From Clavelina lepadiformis (taxonomy: Eukaryota > Chordata > Ascidiacea > Aplousobranchia > Clavelinidae), in the NCBI RefSeq assembly GCF_947623445.1, contig NC_135241.1, forward strand, positions 19,780,501 to 19,844,500: 64,000 bases of DNA. Reading direction: 5' to 3'. This document shows positions 47,972-60,956 of this stretch, one piece after another (the stretch's first letter is position 1; each line of letters starts with the position of its first letter). A model generated the notes under the pieces. The model saw nothing but the letters and a program-made list of their open reading frames with translations, was not told the origin of the DNA and did not search any database. Position numbers and translations under genes: made by a program.

Positions 47972-50783
47972 TCATTTCTTTTTCTCTAATTCTTTCATTA
48001 TTTTCGCTCCAGGTTCCATATAAAAATAGTCTGACAGTTTTTGTACTAAAGCAGTTGGAATTTTTTCCCACACCCAGGCCTGTAAAAATGGTTGACACAA
48101 GAATCACAAACTGAACAGTATCATATTTTTAGCGTGTTGTTAGATAACGATATATAACTTACAGGAAACGTTTGAAATTTTACCTCAACTGCGTGTTGCC
48201 AGTGACCATGAGTCCATCTTGCCTTGTCTACTGTTGCCAACCATGACGCACAATAGTCTTTAGGGCTGGTCATTTTTTCTAAATCGCCAAATTGTTGTGA
48301 CAGTTTAGTCCCAACTGCACCAGGTCTGCAACTCTGTGAGAAATGACATCGATTTTAATCCCAAACTATTATGGTCAGACTATAAAGCACTAGGATTGAT
48401 ATTTCTCTGGTAACACCCGCTGATATAGAGGACAAAACCTCCACGAGTATGTATCTGATAAATGTATCAAACTGGAAATTACTGTACTGTTTTACGAAAG
48501 TCGACTCACAATATTGCAATTATGTGCACGTAACACAAGAATTCAATCACACACAGCAAAAACAAAAACTACGACGCTCACGAAACACACATGTGTTGTG
48601 TCAGGCAACCGAAAACATCCCTTAATAAAAGCGATGCAAACAATAAGCAGACACTTCTGCCACCTGCTGACCAAGATTTTGCTGAATAATATGTATAAGC
48701 TACTTGTCTTGGTTGACATTATAAAGCAAAATACTTTGAATAATTGATTAGAGTAGGACTTTCATATCGGCTTCAGCCTTCATCTTTACAAAATCCCGCG
48801 AACGACATGGAGAGAAAATGTATAGTACGCCTATGGCAAACGTTTTCAATATTTGGCCGACACCTGTCTGTATCATAAGCAAAACTAACACCTTAACAAG
48901 GAAACAATTATACCATTTACTCCAGGTTAAAAATAAAACATACTTGAATGGTAATGCCTTCGCTTTCATATTCATAACTTAGTGCTCGAGAAAATAAGTC
49001 GACAAATGATTTTGTTGCATTCGTTATTGCAAATTTTCCGACTGGTTGAAGAATTGTAAATGCAGACAAATTTAAAATAAGTCCTCGTTTTCGTTCCACC
49101 ATTCCAGGGAGCACAATTTGTGTCATCTGCGGAAAAATAATTAACTTTCAATTACTATGTATATCTGTCGATGTCAACTTGACAATGAAAAACTCGCTAT
49201 TTACGAACGTTATTTTAATTATGTTAAAATTTACTAAAACTCATCTTTTATGTAATGATTGGTGCGTTTGCAATCTATGCAATACAAGTTGCTTGTAAGT
49301 ATAAGGAATATAAATGGTATAACCAGTGATATTTTTTAGTATATATCCTTTATTTGATATAACGATATATCATTTTAAATGACAGTTTTATCACATTTCT
49401 CCTAAGTTATCTAAAACTCTTATATTGTGTATAACTGTATATAATCCAAACCTCCTAGTACCATTTTTAACAAAAATGGTTTTAGATTTTTCATTTTTTA
49501 TTCACTATAGTGTATATCAATTCCCAAGATAAACTAAAGTTTCTAAATTAAGTTAAATTTTTATGTTTGTTTAATTAAACTAAAATTACGGGAATTATAG
49601 ATGAATAATAATTTTTGCATTGCTACCCCAGATATAATGTAGGATTATTAGTTATTACTGTATACATTACAGCAAAAGCATTACTGACCATCTCTACAAC
49701 AAAACTACGCACTAACGAATTTATAAATTTTGGAAACTTTCATTCCCGACACCGACTTTCACATTATCTGACTTTCCATGTCCAGGATAACCAGGATACA
49801 GCTTCCAAACACAATGTAACATGGTGCGTGATTTTCACGCGGCAGTACATTTGCAAAGAGTTTTGCGGCTTGAACAGTGTATTGTGTATATCTTGTTATG
49901 TTCACAAACATATATCTGCTGTACTCACCTTCAGAGTTGGCATTATGTTCACTCGAACCAGATTTCTAATAATCAGTGAAAGATTGGATTGTTCAAGAAA
50001 TCGAACAAGTTTTTGGTCCGTTCCAACATTATTAACAAGCGTCCCAATATCGAGACCTTGCAAGAAATCAGCTATTTTGTCGTATATTTCCTCGTCCCCA
50101 CTAAAATCTATCGCCAGACACTTGGTTTGGACGTTGTGTTTGCTCTCTTTAAAAAAGATATTTTAGATGACTTCCGATATTCTTAGCATTAGCGTGCGTT
50201 CAGATTTTAGTACATACTCAGCTGCAAAAGTGTCAACAATTTGTAACAATAATAAAATAATGATTAATTGAGTAACAACTAAGTATAATTTACCAATTTC
50301 TTTTGCCACGTTTTTCAGTCGTTCCGTATTCCTGCTAATCAGTGCAATGTTTTGTCCACGTGAAGCAAGCTGTGTTTAACGAGATTTATTTACTCTTGCT
50401 TTACAAATTATTTAAAAATGTTTGATGAAAATACATTTTCAATCATATCGTGTTTTAACGCAACATGTTACCTGAAATGCGGTCTCTTTTCCAATGCCAT
50501 CTGTAACCCCCGTAATCACTGTGAAGATAAATGCATTACAATAACGCTTGAATGCTTCCCATGTCACGTATAACAATAACGCATGAGGTAAATTAATTGA
50601 TAATTATTTATAAACACTGTCAATAAAGATCAAGTAAAGCTATTGCTTACCTGACCATTTTCCATATTTATTAAAATCCGGGTAAGTTCTGAAAAAATAT
50701 AAGTAAGCGCCTTGCGCCAGGTAGTATACAAGCTTAATGACCAAGTATGTTGTAGTTGCAATTCCAATCCATTGAAAAACCAT
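47972..50783 (-). CDS. B3: HSD17B12-like SDR lacking catalytic Ser and Tyr
   Basis: Seven exons: 50651-50783, 50472-50518, 50294-50369, 49929-50146, 48944-49126, 48184-48333 and 47972-48079. They give 304 codons plus stop. The cofactor motif is TGVTDGIG, and NNVG is present. The catalytic Asn is kept (RVNIMPTLK), but Ser is Ala (LNLSAFTILQP) and Tyr is Thr (ITNATK); Lys is kept. Exon 4 contains GTDQKLVRF where other copies have GTDQELVRF. Intron 4 holds the ~300-bp tract shared only by B3, B4 and B5. As with B1, open frames and good splice sites sit alongside a dead active site. Confidence 0.85.
49545..49880. repeat. Tract in intron 4 shared by B3, B4 and B5 only
   Basis: The segment (TTTCTAAATTAAGTTAAATT to GTGCGTGATTTTCACGCGGC) is also at 55,566-56,650 (interrupted) and 63,130-63,410, but is absent from B1 and B2, where TAACCTAAA joins directly to CAATG. 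It contains a GCGTGATTTTCACGC palindrome. It groups units 3-5 against units 1-2. Confidence 0.6.
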
Positions 50784-52545
50784 TTTTAAATCTGATTCCA
50801 ACTCGTTTACTAAAGCATTAAACCATGAACAAGTGCTTCAAGCCTAAAGCAATTATTTGAAGTAATTATATGGACGCAAAATCGCATATGGACAGTCATG
50901 CAGTGATGATATTATTGGCCGGTCGTGCTTATGTTTACCATAATGCTTCCTGTAAAAGGAGGAAGTCAAAACAGTGACAGCAGCGTAGTAAGTTGGATCG
51001 GGCTGTTCGAGTCGTGCTTAAGTTTGAACAAAAAACAAATCGAGCCAGATTCGAGCTCGAATTTTGCTTACAGTCTGCCACAGCCACGACGACTATGCGT
51101 TGTAATTCCACTTTCTTTACATTACATGAATGTGCATGCTGTAGAGTGCTAAAAACTCCCGTAGATCGCAACTTAGAAAATGATGACAGTTCATAAATGG
51201 CATCAAAAAATGACTTTGATTCATTCAGTAAAATTACCTGTCGGGGCCCAATTCCGGCTTCAAATAAATTATATCGGCTTCGCGTCCCGTTCGGGCTTAT
51301 ATTTTCAGTTTTAGTTTAACAATATAAGGCCGGCTTACAACCCTAAGTCAAAGTTCAAATGGACAAATTATTCTATCTTTAAAACCTATAAAAGCTTCAC
51401 AAAACTGCAGTAACACCAAAGGCATAATCTCTCGTAATCTATCACTCAACTATATTATCTATTAAGGCGAACATTCAACTGCATTCCAACAGAAATTTAC
51501 TGTACCCGACCTTACCAAAAGCATTAAGATGATAAACATTTACCGACAAATTACGAGAAAAATTATAACTTTGGAGCGGTATAAACTATGAGCTAGGCGC
51601 GACTGTTTAATTTTAATTTATTTTGTTAGTTTTTAACAAACATTTCGCCAAATTGAGGCCTATTATTTTCACTTTCAAACGGGTTTACAGTCTGTATGTT
51701 TTTATAAATTCCCGGCTAGCTCGATGTTTCCAGTTTGCGCTGGTGTTATTCGAGGTTCATGTTGATGTTTAATAGGTTGCTTCCTGTATAGTTTATACGG
51801 AGGAAGTTAAAATACTTTGCTTTACTATATAGTTATATTATGGTATAAGCCTGCTGCTGACAACCGCTTTTGTAAATTACTTATGTTCTAAAATCGAACT
51901 TAACTGTATAGGAAGGAAATTCCTTACCTAGTTGTACCATCCTTTAATAATTACGATTTAAAGTTCAGACCTCTGCATCTGTTCACTTCATCAGACTGCT
52001 GAAATACTTTCACGTTACGTCTTACACACAATGCTAATCTTTGCTTTGCTGTGGGTTTCTTTGGCTCACCTGCTTACTTCTTACCTACACATAAATTTAC
52101 TTCAAACGTATTAGAGTTGGTTTTATGCTGAACGCCCAGTTCAACCTCATCTTGATTTGGGGATGTTTTTTACCTCATCACTGTTGGAGTTTTGCAGAAT
52201 TGCACTGAAGTACGCAGAAGTCAGCTTTGCTGGTGAAGTGGTTATAGTTCGAGAGCTGGGCTGAAAAATGTACAAACCGTGTCCGATACACCCAGCAACG
52301 CTACCGTTGTAATGCCCTTGAGCAACGAATTAACGATGCATGCTCCTGTTCAGTACGTGGTCCAGATAAACAACTCCAAGTTCGGACAATGCAATATAAA
52401 AAAATGCTTCAGTTATCACCGTTTACCCAAAACCGATCGTAAGCTTGTGTTATAAAAATATGGAAAATGTATAAAAATGTTATAAAATGTTATAAAAATG
52501 TAGAACACCGATGTTTAATGGCTCCGAGATTTACCATTTTTATTG
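50784..52545. other. B3 upstream region and right end of unit 3
   Basis: This matches 12,365-14,070 and 57,566-59,440. It contains the B3 uORF pair (50,810-50,826) and presumably the promoter. Near 52,450-52,500 a short tandem run of ATGTTATAAA-type words is shared with 59,355-59,395. No gene is seen. Confidence 0.5.
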
Positions 52546-54033
52546 TTTTATAGGATATCTATGGTCTTATCACGCCTTTTAATTTATATCTTTCGGGTGG
52601 TACGTCAGCCTCTCAAGCACAACAGCCAAAACGACTAAACAACAGGTGAAAAAAAGCTTTTTGGTTAATGACATAACGAAAATTCATTTCTGTTTTATGA
52701 GAATAAGGCACTGAAGCACGAAAATGGCCAAAACACCAAGACTAAATAACATAGAATCTCAGAAAAATAGTCATTCACAAACAGTAATATTAATCAGAAG
52801 TAGACTCAACAGCAGATTTTGGAAAAGGTTTAACAAATCATTTAATAGTGCACTTAGAAATAAGGTACCTGCAGCAAGTACAAAGTCTGGAAAATAATAA
52901 ACCAGATCTCATATACATTTATATTTCATTCAAAGCCTAGGGAGTTTTCGGGAAGCAGGGGTAAATTTTCTTCAGAGTTTATGAAAGAACGATTCCTACA
53001 GTTTATTGATTGCAAAAGGTTAGATCGCGAGCATCCAACATATAAAAGATTGGTCTACGTTAATAAAAAAACTTGCAAACCTCTTCCTTGGAACTTGATA
53101 TGCGCAAAACTGGAAATACGCAGTAATTTGCTGAGAACCATGTCATAGATCTAAGACTTTAGCACAACGTGCTGGGCTTCAAGGAAGCGCTGTTTTTTTT
53201 TAAATGCGTTTAATATTTGTTTTTGTTCAATATGTATTCCTAAATTTAATAATAACTTTTATTTACCCGAGTTAAACATCTCAAAGCGTGAACTATTTCA
53301 TTTAACCGATAACAGTTTAATTAAAAATAGAACTTAAAATGATACAACAGTAAATCAACATTTGTGTGGTCAGTATTTTACTACGCTTTCCATTGATAAA
53401 TTAAGTTAATTTGCTCGAAAAATTTATCTATCAAACATTTTCTTTAGTCTTTTTCACTCTGTCTCTACGAGTTGCAGGGTTTGAACATACACTAAGACAG
53501 ACCTTTAAAACCAACTTATTCTCATACACTCCAAAGCGACTGACAATTATATAAACACTAAAAGCAATGCGTTAATTTGATGTCAATTCTGGAATGTAAT
53601 TGCACTCTACCATAAACAAAGTAATATGTTAATCTAGAAATTTCAAGAAAAAAAGTCAGGGATTTCTGGAATAAATATTTGCGTTAAAAAATAAACGGTT
53701 GTCGAAGAAATGATAAAACACAAGAAATTCCTATTAATAAAAGTATTCCAACTCTTCGGTTAACAAAATTTCACGGTTTTAGTTTTATACGTTTTTGTTT
53801 AAAACACACAAGAAAAATCAAACAAGTCTTATTAAGCATCACTAACATGGATCCAAATGCATAAACAAATATAACACATAAATACAATTAAACACCTCAT
53901 CATTTCTGTTTCACTATTTTATTGGCTAATAGCAGTAGTTTCAAGGCGATACAGGTTACAACGTTATATGTACTGTACGATGAACAAATGTTTCAATTTT
54001 AACTGGTTGCTTGCGTCCATAAAGGCATTAGCT
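52546..54033. repeat. Start of unit 4, with the A gene deleted
   Basis: The unit starts as unit 2 does (GGTCTTATCACGCCTT). It follows the A 3' flank to TTTCATTCAAAGC (52,937), then after about 15 filler bases (CTAGGGAGTTTTCGGG) resumes at GGGGTAAATTTTCTTC, equivalent to about 8,292 of unit 1. The whole A gene is missing, and the break differs from that in unit 5. Confidence 0.7.
52724..52897 (+). CDS. Possible 57-residue basic protein, unit-4 copy
   Basis: This frame is full-length relative to 2,986-3,159 (MAKTPRLNN...; RSRLNSRFWKRFNK). It has about seven amino-acid replacements and no indels, and again ends at an AATAAA word. Two open copies with replacements, but three broken ones, leave it uncertain whether the peptide is made. 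Confidence 0.25.
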   Translation: MAKTPRLNNIESQKNSHSQTVILIRSRLNSRFWKRFNKSFNSALRNKVPAASTKSGK

Positions 54034-57000
54034 TCATTTCTTTTTCTCTATATCTTGCAGCGCTTTCTCGCCAGGTTCAAAATAAAAAAATTCTGACAGT
54101 TTTTGTACTAAAGCAGTTGGAATTTTCTCCCACACCCAGGCCTGTAAAAATGGTGGACACAACAATCACAAACTGAACTGTATCATATTTTTTAGCGTGT
54201 TGTTAGAAAAAGAAATATAAATTAGAGGAAATGTCATAAATTTTACCTCAACTGCGTGTTGCCAGTGACCATGAGTCCATCTTGCCTTGTCTACTGTTGC
54301 CAACCATGACGTACAATAGTCTTTAGGGCTGGTCATTTTTTCTAAATCGCCAAATTGTTGTGACGATTTAGTCCCAACTGCACCAGGTCTGCAGCTCTGG
54401 GAGAAAAGACATCGATTTTAGTTCCAAATTATTCTCGTCGTACTATAAAAGATCTAGGATTGATATTTCTCTGGTAACACCCGCTGATGTAGAAGACAAA
54501 ACCTCCACGAGCAAGTATCTGATAAATCTATCGAACTTGACAATACTATATCGATTTTACGAAAATCGACTCACAATACTGCAATTATGTACACGTAACA
54601 CAATAATTCAATCACCCACAGCAAAAACCAAAACTACGTCGGTGATTAAAAGTGATGCAAACAATAAGCAGACACTTCTGCCACCTGTTGACCAAGATTT
54701 TGCTGAATAATATATATAGGTTACTTGTCTTGGTTGACATTATAAAGCAAAATACTTTGAATAATTGATTACAGTAGGACTTTCATATCGGCTTTAGTTG
54801 TCAGCTTTACTAAATCCAGCAAACGGCATTGAGAGAAAATGTATAGTACGCCTATGGCAAACGTTTTCAATATTTGGCCGACACCTGTCTGTATCATAAG
54901 CAAAACTAACACCTTAACAAGGAAACAACTATCCTATTTACTCTAAGCTAAGAATTTTGAAGAAATAAAATATACTTGAATGGTAATGCCTTCGCTTTCA
55001 TATTCATAACTTAGTGCTCGAGAAAATAGGTCGACAAATGATTTTGTTGCATTCATTATTGCATATTTTCCTATTGGATGAAGAATTGGAAATGCAGACA
55101 AATTCAAAATGAGTCCTCGTTTTTGTTCCACCATTCCCGGGAGCACAATTTGTGTCATCTGCGGAAAAATAATTAACTTTCAATTGCTATGTATATCTGT
55201 CGATGTCAACTTGACAATAAAAAACTCGTTATTTATGAACATTATTTTAACTATTCTAAAATTTAATAAAACATATCTTTTATGCAGTGATTGGTGCGTT
55301 TGCAATCTATGCAATACAAGTTGCTTGCAAGTATAAGGAATATAAATGGTATAACCAGTGATATTTTTTAGGATACATACTCTTTTGATATATAGGATAT
55401 ACCATTTTGAATGACACTTTAATCACATTTCTCCTTTATCTAAAACGTTTACATTGTGTATAACTGTATATAACCCAAAGTTCTTAATACCATGCATTTT
55501 TAACCAAAATCGTTTTGGATTTTTCATCTTTATTCACTATATATCAATTCCCAAAGTATCCTAAAGTTTCTAAATTAAATTAAAATTTTATGTTTATTTA
55601 ATTAAACCAAAAAAACGAGAATTATAGATAAATAGTAATTTTTGCATTGCTACCTCCGATGTAAAGTAGTATTATTACTGTATACATTACGGCAAAAGCA
55701 CTACTGACGATACTTACTACAAAACGTACACACTACGCAATCTATAAATTTTGGAAAGTTTCACACCGACTTTCACATTACCTGACTTTCCATGTCCAGG
55801 ATAACTACAGTACACAGCTTATCCGCCTACCAAAGAGTGTTGCGTGCGTTTCTACCTAACTCTGTAAACTACAAACCTAGGGAGTGGCAAGCACTGCAGT
55901 ATGGGAATATGACTCGGAGGTGGGGCGTGGTGCTACATACCGCAGAACTCAATTTCGTAGCTGTTTGTCGGGACCATTAAGTTATGCCTCATTAGAATGG
56001 ACGAAGATTGGCGTTTTATTTTTATCTTGCTTTAGAGTGTAATATGCTAAATTTTAAGCCTTAGTTAGGATTGCGTTGAAGAGAGGAATAAAAAGGTTTT
56101 GTAATCTTTTCCCCCAGAAACTGCTTATAAACACCTCGCGATTAATTTTCATATTTAGACGTAGCCTACGGGAAATTTCATAAAGGTACTTTTCTCTATA
56201 CGTCGTATACAACAACTTTGCAACGCCCTTTTACTCGCTTATCGTGAGATTTGCAGTGATCAATCAAGTCTTCCGATGAAATAGAACAAGTTAGCAACGT
56301 TACATTTAATGCTTGATTGAGTGGTGGACCCGTTTTGACTCAGGGCCCAATTTCAAAAAATCGGTGAAATCGGTCAAAAAACCTCCTTGGAAGAGCAAAC
56401 CCGCAGACGATGTTATTATGTTCAATCTACAATTCAAGACATACAAGTTTTGTATGACACGTCCATATATCCTTGGACTCTATTGTTGGACTGTTGCCCG
56501 GTTTTTAGTCCTGGCAGGAAAGCACCATCACGCTCACACGAAAAAGATTACGGTACTTATCATAGCTATATTTTTACGCGTCCCAGTCGAAACACAATCT
56601 TACATGGTGCGTGATTTTCACGCGGCAGTACATTTGCAAAGAGTTTTGTGGCTTGAACAATGCATTGTGTGTATGTTGTTATGTTCACAAATATATATCT
56701 GCTGCACCCACCTTTAGAATTGACATTATGTTCAGTCGAACCAGATTTCTAATAATCAGTGAAAGATTGGATTGTTCAAGAAAGCGAGCAATTTCTTGGT
56801 CCGTTCCTACATTATTAACGAGCGTCCCAATATCGAGACCTTGCAAGAAATCAGCAATTTTGTCGTATATTTCCTCATCATCACTAAAATCTATCGTCAG
56901 ACACTTGGTTTGGACGTTGTGTTTGCTCTCTTTAAAAAAGGTATTTAAGATGACTTCCGATATGCTTAGCATTAGCGTGCGTTCAGATTTTAGTACATAC

Positions 57001-57565
57001 TCAGCTGCAAAAGTGTCAACAATTTAATAATAAATAAAGTAATGATTAATTGAGTAAAGACTAAGTGTAGTTTACCAATTTCTTTTGCCACGTTTTTCAG
57101 CCGTTCCGTATTCCTGCTAATCAGTGCAATGTTTTGACCACGTGATGCAAGCTGTGTTTAACGAGATTATTTACTCCTGCTTTACAAATTATTTGAAAAC
57201 GTTTGATGACGATGCGTTTTCAATTATATCGTGCTTTAACGCAACATGTTACCTGAAATGCGGTCTCTTTTCCAATGCCATCTGTAGCTCCCGTAATCAC
57301 TGCAGAGATAAACATATAACAATAACGCACGAATGCTTCCCATATCAACTAATTTATCAAGAAGATACGGAAAATCAATTGATTAGTATTTATAAACACT
57401 GTCAATAAAGATCGAATAAAGGTATTGCTTACCTGACCATTTTCCATATTTATTAAAATCCGGGTAAGTTCTGAAAAAATATAAGTAAGCGCCTTGTGCC
57501 AGGTAGTATACGAGCTTAATGGCCAAGTATGTTGTAGTTGCAATGCCAATCCATTGAAAAACCAT
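54034..57565 (-). CDS. B4: HSD17B12-like SDR lacking catalytic Ser and Tyr
   Basis: Seven exons: 57433-57565, 57253-57299, 57076-57151, 56712-56929, 54976-55158, 54247-54396 and 54034-54141. They give 304 codons plus stop. TGATDGIG and NNVG are kept, and the catalytic Asn is present (RLNIMS). Ser is Ala (LNLSAFPILHP) and Tyr is Met (AIMNATK); Lys is kept. The C-terminal exon has diverged more (EPGEKALQDIEKKK). Intron 4 is 1.55 kb because of an extra insertion (about 55,821-56,585). The substitution at the Tyr position differs from the Thr of B1-B3, so the site is drifting freely or under new constraints. Confidence 0.85.
55821..56585. other. Unit-4-specific insertion (~765 bp) in B4 intron 4
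   Basis: B3 and B5 read CAGCTTCCAAACACAAT here. B4 has about 765 extra bases between CAGCTT and AAACACAATC. Moderate frames exist (55,792-55,980; 56,313-56,717; 56,387-56,614, all plus), but they overlap each other or cross the insertion edge, and I recognise none. No terminal repeats are seen. Confidence 0.45.
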
Positions 57566-59440
57566 TTTTAAATCTGATTCCAACTCGTTTACTAAAGCAT
57601 TAAACCATGAACAAATACTTCAAGCCTAAAGCAATTATGTGAAGTATTTATGGGCGTAAAATCGCATATGGACCGTCATGCAGTGATGATTTTATTGGCC
57701 GGTCGTGCTTATGTTTACCATAACGCTTCCTGTATATTTTATATAAGGAGGAAGTCAAAACAGTGACAGCAGCGTAGTAAGTTGGGTCGAGCTTTCCGGC
57801 TCGTGCTTAAATTTGAACAAAAAACAAATCGAGCCAGACTCGGGCCCGAATTTATACTTACAGTCTACCACAGCCACGACGACTATGCGTCGTAACTCCA
57901 CTTTCTTTACATTACATCAGGCATGTGCAACCTTTTTCACTGGAGGGCCAAATACAAAATTTTGAATGACAACGCGGGCCACATGATTTTTTCAGAAAAA
58001 ATTAGTATCGTAAAACGACTTTCCTATGCAGTTTATGTAGTTAAGAAATAGATTTAATGCAGTCCACGACACACTTGTGAGACAATTTATTGAAAAACTG
58101 TGAATAATTGTCGATGGAAGATGAGGAAACTAAATTCAGTCAAGCGTATTTAATCACAGTTCTAACATTTTGCTGAGCACCGCGCGGGCCGCACGGAACA
58201 ACCTGGCGGGCCGCAGTGCGGCCCGCGGGCCACTGGTTGCACATGTCTGCATTACATGAACGCAGAGTGCTAAAAACCTCCCGTAGAGCGGAACGCGCAA
58301 CAAAATGATGACAGTTCATAAATGGCATCAAAAGATAACTTTGATTCATTCAGTAAAATTACATATCGGGGCCCAATTCGGGCTTCAAATAAATTATCTC
58401 GGCTTCACGGCCCGCTCGGGTTTATATTTTCAGTTTTGGTTTAATAATATAAGGCCAGTTTACAACCCTAAGTCAAAGTTCAAATTATTCTATCTTTAAA
58501 ACCTATAAAAACTTCACAAAACTGCAACAAAGCCAAAGTTATAATCTCTCGTAATCTAACACTCAGCTATATTATCCTTCATACGGATTTATAGTTAATA
58601 ACTTAAATGTTTTTATAATTTGCCGACTAATTCGATATGTCTAGTTTGCGCTGGTGTTATTCGACGGCCGTGACCATGTTTAATACATTGCTTCCTGTAT
58701 AATTTATACGGAGGAAGTTAAAATACTTTGCTATACCGTATGGTTTAATTATGGTATAAGCCTGCAGCTGACAATCGTTTTGTAAATGACGTATGTTCGA
58801 AATTATCTATGAAGGAAATTCCTTACCTAGTTGTACCATCCGTTAATAATTACGATTTAAAGTTCCAACCTCTGCATCTGTTCATGACTGCTGAAATATT
58901 TTTACGGTCCGTCTTACACACAATGTTAATCTTTGCTTTGCTGTGGGTTTCTTTGGCTAACCTGCTTACTTCTTACCTATACATAAATTTACTTCAAACG
59001 TATTAGAGTTGGTTTGATGCTAAACGCCCAGTTCAACCTCATCTTGATTTGAGGATATTTTTTTACCTCATCACTGTTGGAGTTTTGCAGAATTGCACTG
59101 AAGTACACAGAAGTCAGCTTTGCTGGTGAAGTGGTTATAGTTCGAGCGCTGGGCTGAAAATGTACAAACCGTGTCCGATACACGCAGCAACGCTACCGTT
59201 GTAATGCCCTTGAGCAACGAATTAACGATGCATGCTCCTGTTCAGTACGTGGTCCAGATAAACAACTCCAAGTTCGGACAATACAATATAAAAATATGCT
59301 TCAGTTATCACCGTTTACCCAAAACCGATCACTATAAGCTTGAGTTATAAAAATATGGAAAATGTATAAAAATGTTATAAAATGTTATAAAAATGTAGAA
59401 CACCGATGTTTAATGGCTCCGAGATTTACCATTTTTATTG
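57566..59440. other. B4 upstream region and right end of unit 4
   Basis: This is the counterpart of 12,365-14,070, with a deletion near 58,575 and the hAT MITE at 57,918. It carries the B4 uORF pair (57,592-57,608). No gene is seen. Confidence 0.5.
57918..58249. mobile_element. Non-autonomous hAT element (332 bp) with perfect 8-bp target duplication
   Basis: The termini are CAGGCATGTGCAACC and GGTTGCACATGTCTG, with GGGCCGCACGG and GCGGCCCGCGGGCC inside. CATTACAT flanks both sides (57910-57917 and 58250-58257). Empty sites with one CATTACAT are at 12,704-12,711 (unit 1) and in the matching places of units 2 and 3. It has no coding capacity and inserted after unit 4 formed. Confidence 0.9.
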
Positions 59441-60956
59441 TTTTATAGGATATCTATGGTCTTATCACGCCTTTTAATTTATATCTTTCGGGTGGTACGT
59501 CAGGCTATCAAGCACAACAGCCAAAACGATTAAACAACAGGTGAAAAAAAAGCTTTTTGGTCAATCACATAACGAAAATTCATTTCTGTTTTATGAGAAT
59601 TAGGCACTGAAGCACGAATATGGCGAAAACACCAAGACTAAATAACATAAATCTCAGAAAAATAGTCATTCACAAACAGTACTAATAATCATAAGTAGAC
59701 TCAACAGCAGATTTTGGAAAAGGTTTAACAAACCATTTAGTAGTGGACTTAGGGACTTAGAAATAAGGTACCTGCAGCAAGTACAAAGTCTGGAAAATAA
59801 TAAACCAGATCTCATATACATTTATATTTCATTCAAAGCAGGGTAAATTTTCACTGTATTTAATGTTGGAAAGCGAAGTAAAATCACATTTATTTATACA
59901 CTTTCGGCTGTTTTTATCAAGTAGTTCTGAGAGAGATGACAATGAAGCTTCACTGAAGGTGACTGGAACTATTTTATCAAACGTTGCAATGTCTGTATTT
60001 CAATTTGCAATAGCTTAATTTGAAATAGATAATTTCGGAAATTAGGGTAATTTGTGATAAATTTAACCCTTCTAGATAAGAAAACATGAAATTATTTGTG
60101 ACAGAATTGTTAGTGTAGGCTATAACTTTATTATAGCCTAGTTTGGGTCAGCATAGCAAATGATACTAATAAGATCTGTTAGGTATGGATATCTAAAGTT
60201 GCTAAATTAAGTTTTCTAAGATGTTTAAATGCTCAAAAAATTGAGAATATAGTCTGGTTGCATGTAGTAGACCAATTTTTTGGGAGTCGCAAAACGAAAG
60301 TTTGTATTAATGAAAACATTGTCTTCCACCTAATGAACATTCTAACAAGTCTAACACAAAACAAAGTCTTTTTCAAGCATTGTTTAGGGCAGTGGTTCCC
60401 AAACTTTTTCAGCTTTTCAGGAGTATAATTGCATTCTACCATAAACAGAATTTTTGAGAGTTAAATTTATAGTTATATAATAATCTAGAGTAAATAACGA
60501 TGATAATATCTATATAATATCTATATAACATCTATATAATAATGAGAGTTATATAATAATCTAGAAATTTCTAGAAAAAAAGTCAGAGTTTTCTGGAATA
60601 AATGTTTGCGAACATAAGCGGTGGTCGAAGAAATGATAAAACACAAGAAAATCTTATTAAAAAAGTATTCCGACTCTTCGAATAGCAAAACTTTACTATT
60701 TTAGTTTGATACGTTTTTGTTTAAACACACAAGAAAAATCAAACACGCCTTATTAAGCATCACTAACATGGTTTAAAATGCATAAACAAATATAACACAA
60801 AAATCCAATTAAATACCTTATCATATCTATCTAACTATTTTATTGGCCTTATAGCAATAATTTCAAGGCGATACAGGTTACAACGTTATATGTACTGTAC
60901 ATTGAACAAATGTTTCAGATTTTAGCTGGTTGCTTGCTTCCAGAAACGCTTTCGCT
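59441..60956. repeat. Start of unit 5, with the A gene deleted at a hAT scar
   Basis: The unit begins as units 2 and 4 do and follows the A 3' flank to CATTGTTTAGGG (60,388). It then has CAGTGGTTCCCAAACTTTTT (60,391-60,410), a typical hAT terminus, and resumes at AGTATAATTGCATTCTACC, equivalent to about 8,930 of unit 1. The A gene and the spacer are missing. The 57-codon basic frame copy has a one-base deletion near 59,650. A short ATCTATATAA repeat lies near 60,505-60,545. Confidence 0.7.

Noticed and set aside
56313-56717. 134-codon plus-strand frame in B4 intron 4
   Set aside because: It runs across the boundary of a unit-specific insertion into intron sequence shared with B3 and B5, and another frame overlaps it. 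No family was recognised.
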